Positions 51,203-54,952 of a stretch of 54,952 nucleotides of DNA are shown here, in pieces. The stretch is taken from the NCBI RefSeq assembly GCF_000455125.1, contig NZ_AUWR01000019.1:1-54952 (forward strand). Direction: 5' to 3'. Numbering within the stretch: the first letter of the stretch is position 1; every line of letters starts with the position of its first letter. A program made the position numbers and the translations under genes. The notes beneath the pieces were generated by a model. It was not told the origin of the DNA. It saw only the letters and a list, made by a program, of their open reading frames with translations, and made no database searches. This stretch comes from Mycobacterium sp. UM_WGJ. GTDB taxonomy: Bacteria; Actinomycetota; Actinomycetes; Mycobacteriales; Mycobacteriaceae.

Positions 51203-51235
51203 AAGCTCACCAGAAGCCGCTGACACCACGGCTCA

Positions 51236-51637
51236 TTATGGCTGTTCGACGGGATCGGTCACCCGCAAGCCCAGGTGCTCGGCAACCTCTTTCATGGTGG
51301 TGTCGTGCGTCGCCACGGTGACAACCTCGCCGATCAGTAGGGCGGTCGCCAGGTGCAGGGCGTCGGGGGTTCTGATGTGGCGTTCGATCGACTCAGCGAC
51401 GGTGTGTGTCTCCCGGGTGATGTCCAGCATCCCGACACGGTCCAGCAGCGGTGCCGCGTCGGAGAGCGGACGGTCGTCGCGGCGCAGCGTGCGAACCACC
51501 TCGGTGCGAAGGAGTCTGGAGGACAGAAACGTCGTCGCTGGCGTCCGCATCCAGGATTGGAGGTGCTCGCGTTCGGGAACGGCGAGGATGGTGCGCAGCG
51601 CCACCGAGGTGTCTAGGTAGACCAGGGTTGGCGCCAC
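51236..51637 (-). CDS. vapC: PIN-domain (VapC-type) ribonuclease toxin
   Basis: A 133-aa PIN protein. Acidic active-site residues are in LVYLDTSVALRTIL (D9), LLRTEVVRTLRR (Glu), RTPDALHLATALL (Asp) and VATHDTTMKEVAEHLG (Asp). VapC toxins usually cleave tRNA or rRNA. Its start lies three bases from the antitoxin stop, on the same strand. It is at the right edge of the island, 59 bases upstream of the methyltransferase gene. Confidence 0.9.
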   Translation of the reverse strand: MAPTLVYLDTSVALRTILAVPEREHLQSWMRTPATTFLSSRLLRTEVVRTLRRDDRPLSDAAPLLDRVGMLDITRETHTVAESIERHIRTPDALHLATALLIGEVVTVATHDTTMKEVAEHLGLRVTDPVEQP

Positions 51638-51640
51638 GAT

Positions 51641-51919
51641 TCAGTGATCCCCGCGCATCTCATCGAGTAACGCGTCGACCTGACCGCCGCTGTAGGACGG
51701 TCCGCCCGGGGCACTCGGCCAGGGTGCGGGTTTGGCGGCGGGTGGGGTGTAGCGACCCTCGCGCTCCAGGCGCGCCAGCGTGGAATCTTGAGCGCGGACA
51801 GCGCTCACCCGCCAGCGCGGCCTACCCCGCTCGGTCACCACGAGGTCGTCCGTTTCTGTGACTTGATCGAGCACCGCAGCGGTCCGCTGATTGAGCTCTC
51901 GTTTGGTAACTGTCGGCAC
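51641..51919 (-). CDS. vapB: Phd/YefM-type antitoxin partner of the PIN toxin
   Basis: A 92-aa protein. The N-terminal DNA-binding region TKRELNQRTAAVLDQVTETD-DLVVTERGRPRWRV is the Phd/YefM antitoxin pattern. The disordered Pro/Ala/Ser-rich C-terminus (about 55-92) would wrap the toxin. The GTG start at 51919 lies six bases behind TACACT (51931-51926), indicating a leaderless autoregulated promoter. Pairing a Phd-type antitoxin with a PIN toxin is common in actinobacteria. Confidence 0.88.
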   Translation of the reverse strand: MPTVTKRELNQRTAAVLDQVTETDDLVVTERGRPRWRVSAVRAQDSTLARLEREGRYTPPAAKPAPWPSAPGGPSYSGGQVDALLDEMRGDH

Positions 51920-51925
51920 GCGCCC

Positions 51926-51931
51926 AGTGTA
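51926..51931 (-). promoter_or_regulatory. Leaderless -10 of the vapBC-like operon
   Basis: On the minus strand TACACT is followed by six bases and the GTG of the antitoxin gene, the spacing for a leaderless start. No good -35 was identified. This could also drive the downstream methyltransferase gene. Confidence 0.5.
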
Positions 51932-51995
51932 CTACCTTTGTCAGACATCGACACCGATATTCTGGCGGAATGCTTGGCACCTCTTCCTTAGCGCC

Positions 51996-52017
51996 GCTTG
52001 CCGAACGCGGCTGGTAG
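51996..52017 (+). repeat. Right 22-bp direct repeat (second copy of pdxS 3' end)
   Basis: GCTTGCCGAACGCGG, then C, then TGGTAG: 21 of 22 bases match the pdxS end at 44439-44460. The one difference is synonymous (GGT/GGC Gly), so this copy also codes LAERGW-stop but has no pdxS body upstream. It ends nine bases before the tesB GTG, the close spacing expected of an uninterrupted pdxS-tesB junction. It marks the right border of the island and is probably the original chromosomal end of pdxS. Confidence 0.85.
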
Positions 52018-52026
52018 AGCTTCTTC

Positions 52027-52872
52027 GTGGCGATCGAAGAGATCCTCGATCTGGAACAACTCGAGGTCAACATCTACCGCGGGAGTGTGTTCAGCCCGCT
52101 CTCTGCGGACAACCAGCGCACCTTCGGCGGACACGTCGCCGGCCAGGCATTGGTGTCCGCGGTGCGCACCGTGGATCCGCGTTACCGGGTCCATTCGCTG
52201 CACGGATACTTTCTGCGTCCCGGAGATGCCAAGGCGCCCACGGTGTTCACCGTGGAGCGGGTCCGCGACGGCGGCTCGTTCTGCACGCGGCGTGTCAACG
52301 CCGTTCAGCACGGCGAAACCATCTTCAACATGTCGGCCTCGTTCCAGACCGAGCAACAGGGCATTGAGCACCAAGATGTGATGCCCGATGCCCCCGACCC
52401 CAAGGACCTGCCCGACATCGCTGCGATGAAGGCCTTCGACGACGAAGGCTTCAAAGCGTTCGCCGAGTGGGATCTGCGCCGGGTGCCGCGTGAGCAGTTG
52501 CCGCACATGCCGGGCAAGGTTGCCGAGCAGCAGGTCTGGTTCCGCCACCGCGACCGGCTGCCCGACGATCCGGTGCTGCACATCTGCGCGCTGGCCTACA
52601 TGAGTGACCTGACCCTGCTGGGCACCTCCTGGGCGATCCACCCGAGTGAGCGGGACCACTTGCAGGTGGCGTCGCTCGATCACGCGATGTGGTTCATGCG
52701 CCCCTTCCGAGCCGACGAATGGCTGCTCTATGACCAGTCATCGCCTTCGGCGGGCGCCGGCCGGGCGCTGACCCAGGGCAAGATCTACAACCGATCCGGG
52801 GACATGGTGGCCGCGGTCATGCAGGAGGGGCTGACCCGCTATCCGTCCGGATTTCAGCCGACGGGCCAGTGA
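52027..52872 (+). CDS. tesB: Acyl-CoA thioesterase II
   Basis: A 281-aa double-hotdog thioesterase that hydrolyses acyl-CoA. Characteristic stretches: [51 protein letters not shown] in the first hotdog, and [39 protein letters not shown] in the second, with the Asp/Gln/Thr active-site network. The length matches TesB (about 285). The GTG lies nine bases after the second pdxS-end copy. In M. tuberculosis it is co-transcribed between pdxS and pdxT; here the island has separated it from the pdxS promoter. The stop overlaps pdxT by four bases. Confidence 0.94.
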   Translation: MAIEEILDLEQLEVNIYRGSVFSPLSADNQRTFGGHVAGQALVSAVRTVDPRYRVHSLHGYFLRPGDAKAPTVFTVERVRDGGSFCTRRVNAVQHGETIFNMSASFQTEQQGIEHQDVMPDAPDPKDLPDIAAMKAFDDEGFKAFAEWDLRRVPREQLPHMPGKVAEQQVWFRHRDRLPDDPVLHICALAYMSDLTLLGTSWAIHPSERDHLQVASLDHAMWFMRPFRADEWLLYDQSSPSAGAGRALTQGKIYNRSGDMVAAVMQEGLTRYPSGFQPTGQ

Positions 52873-53465
52873 GCGGCTCGCACATCGGTGTCCTCGCATT
52901 GCAGGGCGACGTCCGTGAACACCTCGCCGCCCTGAACGCTGTCGGTGCCGATCCGGTGCCGGTACGCCGCCGCTCCGAGCTGGACGCGGTGGACGCGTTG
53001 CTGATTCCCGGCGGGGAGTCGACCACGATCAGTCACCTGCTGCGCGAGCTGGAGCTGGCGGACCCGCTGCGAGACCGGCTGGCAGAGGGGATGCCGGCGT
53101 ACGGCTCCTGCGCGGGAATGATCCTGCTGGCCAGCGAGATCCTCGATGCCGGCGCGCAGGGGCGCGCCGCAATTCCGTTGTCAGGCATCGATATGGCTGT
53201 GCGGCGCAATGCTTTCGGTCGTCAAGTCGATTCTTTCGAGGGTGATATCGACTTCGACGGTTTGGATGAGCCAGTGCACGCGGTGTTCATCCGGGCACCC
53301 TGGGTGGAGCGGATCGGCGAGGGCGTTCAGGTGCTCGCCGAGGCCGCCGGCCATCCTGTTGCGGTGCGGCAAGGGCGCGTGCTGGCCACCTCGTTTCACC
53401 CGGAGGTGACCGGAGACCGCCGTATTCACCGGCTCTTCGTCGACATCGTCGAGGGGCGGGCCTGA
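52869..53465 (+). CDS. pdxT: Pyridoxal 5'-phosphate synthase glutaminase subunit PdxT
   Basis: A 198-aa class I glutamine amidotransferase that supplies ammonia to PdxS. The catalytic triad is readable: C81 in [12 protein letters not shown], and His/Glu in SFHPEVTGD. The [11 protein letters not shown] loop and [13 protein letters not shown] start are diagnostic. The GTG overlaps the tesB stop (GTGA). It is now 8.4 kb from its partner pdxS because of the inserted island, though both remain on the same strand. Confidence 0.97.
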   Translation: MSGSHIGVLALQGDVREHLAALNAVGADPVPVRRRSELDAVDALLIPGGESTTISHLLRELELADPLRDRLAEGMPAYGSCAGMILLASEILDAGAQGRAAIPLSGIDMAVRRNAFGRQVDSFEGDIDFDGLDEPVHAVFIRAPWVERIGEGVQVLAEAAGHPVAVRQGRVLATSFHPEVTGDRRIHRLFVDIVEGRA

Positions 53466-53540
53466 CCAGCGCGCCCGTGGCTGGCCGTCCGTTGGGTGAC
53501 CGGGGTACCGTCGTCGGGATCGGCCAGGCATGATGTCCGC

Positions 53541-54902
53541 ATGGCAGATCTTGCGCGGGGCGGATTTCGCCGCGCAGTAAAACTGGCGAGCCTCCCGGCC
53601 GGAGTGGCAGGCCGCGCAGCGCTCGGTGTGGGCAAACGGATGACCGGCAAGACCAAAGACGAGGTCAACGCCGAGCTGCTGGAGAAGGCCGCCGACGAGA
53701 TGTTCAAGGTGCTCGGCGAGCTCAAGGGCGGCGCGATGAAGGTCGGCCAGGCGCTGTCGGTGATGGAGGCTGCGATTCCTCCGCAGTTCGCCGAGCCGTT
53801 CCGCGAGGCGTTGGTCAAGCTCCAGAGCGAAGCACCGCCGCTGCCGGCCGCCAAGGTTCACCGGGTGCTCGACGCGCAGCTCGGCACCAAGTGGCGCGAG
53901 CGTTTCGCGTCCTTCGACGACACCCCCGCTGCCTCGGCGAGCATCGGGCAGGTTCACCGGGCGGTCTGGAAGGACGGCCGTGAGGTCGCCGTGAAGATCC
54001 AATATCCCGGCGCCGACGAGGCGCTGCGCGCCGACCTCAAGTTGATTCAGCGGTTCAACTGGGTCGCCAAGCAAGTCGTTCCCGGCGCTGACGTGGACCG
54101 GCTGGTCTCGGAGATCAACGACACCCTGGAAGCCGAACTCGAATACCGCCAGGAGGCCGATAATCAGCGGGCCTTCGCCAAGGCCTATGCCGACGACCCG
54201 AAGTTCTTCGTCCCGGCGGTGATCGCCAGCGCGCCGAAAGTGATCGTCTCGGAGTGGATCGACGGTCGGCGGCTGTCGGAGATCATCAAAAGTGGCACCA
54301 AGGAAGAGCGCGACTCGGCCTGCGCGTTGCTGCTGGAGTTCACCTTGAGCTCGCCGGCGCGGGCCGGGCTGGTGCATGCCGACCCGCACCCGGGCAACTT
54401 CATGATGTTGCCCGACGGCCGGCTGGGCGTCATCGACTTCGGTGCGGTGGCAGAACATCCCGAGGGCATCCCGCCGGGATTCGCCGAACTGCTGTGCTGG
54501 GCCCGTGACGAGCAATGGGACGAGGCAATCCGCCTGCTCAAGCAACTCGGGTTCATGCCGGCCGACTACGACTTGAGTGCCGAGCAGCTGGTGGAGTACA
54601 TCCAGCCGCTGTGGCCCTACATCGACCCGCTGCGTTCGGGGGAGTTCCACTTCACCCGCGAGTGGTTCCAGAAGTCTGCGCTGGTCACCACCGATCCGAT
54701 GGCGGAGGGGTTCGCCGACCGCTTCAAGATGGCACGCCGGCTGACCATCCCCGCTGGTTACGTCATGTTGCTGCGCACACTGGGCGGTTTGCTGGGCGTC
54801 GCCGTGCAGTTGGACGCCCACGTCGAGTACGCCGCGCTGATCGAACGATGGGCGCCGGGATTCTTCCCGCCCGAGCAGCCCCCAGCACGCGATCAGGACT
54901 GA
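53541..54902 (+). CDS. ABC1/UbiB (AarF)-family atypical kinase
   Basis: A 453-aa protein-kinase-like ABC1 protein. The KxGQ motif is in LKGGAMKVGQALSVMEA, the Ala-rich loop in PAASASIGQVHRAVW, the nucleotide Lys in VAVKIQYPG, the catalytic loop in HADPHPGNFMMLPDG and the metal Asp in LGVIDFGAVAE. The family includes UbiB/COQ8, ATPases supporting quinone and lipid metabolism. It resembles M. tuberculosis Rv3197 but looks like a paralogue. ATG 53541 is used. In H37Rv I recall a YebC-like gene after pdxT instead, so the junction here is rearranged. Confidence 0.88.
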   Translation: MADLARGGFRRAVKLASLPAGVAGRAALGVGKRMTGKTKDEVNAELLEKAADEMFKVLGELKGGAMKVGQALSVMEAAIPPQFAEPFREALVKLQSEAPPLPAAKVHRVLDAQLGTKWRERFASFDDTPAASASIGQVHRAVWKDGREVAVKIQYPGADEALRADLKLIQRFNWVAKQVVPGADVDRLVSEINDTLEAELEYRQEADNQRAFAKAYADDPKFFVPAVIASAPKVIVSEWIDGRRLSEIIKSGTKEERDSACALLLEFTLSSPARAGLVHADPHPGNFMMLPDGRLGVIDFGAVAEHPEGIPPGFAELLCWARDEQWDEAIRLLKQLGFMPADYDLSAEQLVEYIQPLWPYIDPLRSGEFHFTREWFQKSALVTTDPMAEGFADRFKMARRLTIPAGYVMLLRTLGGLLGVAVQLDAHVEYAALIERWAPGFFPPEQPPARDQD

Positions 54903-54952
54903 CACGTAGACTCGTCGCGCGAAGTTTTTGATGCAACAGTGAGGTAGGGCAA
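54903..54952 (+). promoter_or_regulatory. Window-end intergenic sequence with a TANNNT element
   Basis: The last 50 bases hold TAGACT (54908-54913) and a GTTTTT run, then GTGAGGTAGGGCAA. This could be the promoter and leader of a gene beyond the window; nothing further can be concluded. Confidence 0.25.

Larger units (their letters stand above)
44461..51995. mobile_element. Defence/toxin-antitoxin genomic island inserted at the pdxS 3' end
   Basis: All seven genes between the two copies of the pdxS 3' end are absent from the M. tuberculosis pdxS-tesB2-pdxT operon as I know it, and all are of restriction or toxin-antitoxin type. Order on the minus strand: VapB-like, VapC-like, methyltransferase, (HepT/MntA on plus), helicase, GIY-YIG nuclease. 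The central methyltransferase segment is clearly less G+C rich than flanking genes. No integrase, transposase or terminal inverted repeat was found, so it may be an integrase-less remnant, an element mobilised in trans, or a product of recombination. Confidence 0.75.

Noticed and set aside
44461-51995. BREX or DISARM system.
   Set aside because: The methyltransferase and helicase superficially fit, but no PglZ, BrxC-like ATPase, Lon-like protease, DUF1998 or phospholipase-D gene is present.
44461-51995. Insertion sequence or transposon carrying the defence genes.
   Set aside because: No transposase, no terminal inverted repeats and no short target duplication were found. The borders are copies of the pdxS coding end instead.

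Overview
This window is chromosome from a mycobacterium (family Mycobacteriaceae). The evidence is high G+C, heavy GTG start usage, 4-bp GTGA stop/start overlaps, leaderless promoters (TANNNT about 6-7 bases before the start codon), and gene content and order matching the Mycobacterium tuberculosis Rv2695-to-Rv2604c interval. That interval includes ceoBC, dxs, hemE-hemY-chdC, msrB, aftC, ribD, clpC2, thrS-HIT-pgsA1-patA-pimA and pdxS-tesB-pdxT. The species cannot be fixed from the sequence alone. Names tied to H37Rv come from recalled synteny, not from a search.

Layout. 1-12.7 kb: small conserved genes, the CeoB/CeoC K+ uptake regulators with an APC permease, an RNA methyltransferase, an ion transporter with a CBS protein, dxs (isoprenoid entry), a PACE efflux gene overlapping the dxs 3' end, and an RNase D. 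12.7-16.2 kb: the three late enzymes of the coproporphyrin-dependent haem pathway, preceded by a direct repeat. 16.2-23.5 kb: msrB, the cell-wall arabinosyltransferase AftC, an exported hydrolase-like lipoprotein, RibD, an AFG1/ZapE ATPase, and ClpC2 with a striking two-palindrome promoter. 23.9-24.4 kb: four tRNA genes in two diverging units, with strong terminators. 24.5-34.3 kb: accessory metabolism (carotenoid oxygenase, ABM protein, DedA, FadD, crotonase) and an fdxA-regulator-membrane protein-cupin-nitronate monooxygenase operon. 34.4-40.8 kb: a tightly coupled operon running from thrS through phosphatidylinositol and PIM biosynthesis. 40.9-43.5 kb: an alcohol dehydrogenase, a COQ4-like protein and a divergent TetR. 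43.5-53.5 kb: vitamin B6 synthase genes pdxS and pdxT, now separated by an island. 53.5-54.9 kb: an ABC1/UbiB-like kinase.

The most interesting part is the 7.5-kb island (about 44.46-52.0 kb) between pdxS and tesB-pdxT. A near-perfect 22-bp copy of the pdxS 3' end, still coding for LAERGW-stop, lies at its far side, so the island sits between direct repeats in a protein-coding att-like target. It has no recognisable integrase. It carries a large N6-adenine methyltransferase with an MmeI-like core but a different N-terminus, an SF2 helicase, and a GIY-YIG nuclease that overlaps the helicase gene. It also carries an antiparallel HepT/MntA toxin-antitoxin pair and a VapBC-like pair at the edge. 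My inference is that methyltransferase, helicase and GIY-YIG nuclease form one modification-restriction system stabilised by two toxin-antitoxin modules.

Secondary highlights: a clpC2 promoter whose -35 and -10 are each covered by a GTCAAC-N5-GTTGAC palindrome; a palindrome across the promoter of fdxA, which is co-transcribed with a cysteine-bearing regulator; and a COQ4-motif protein (HDxxHx11E) in an organism group that uses menaquinone.
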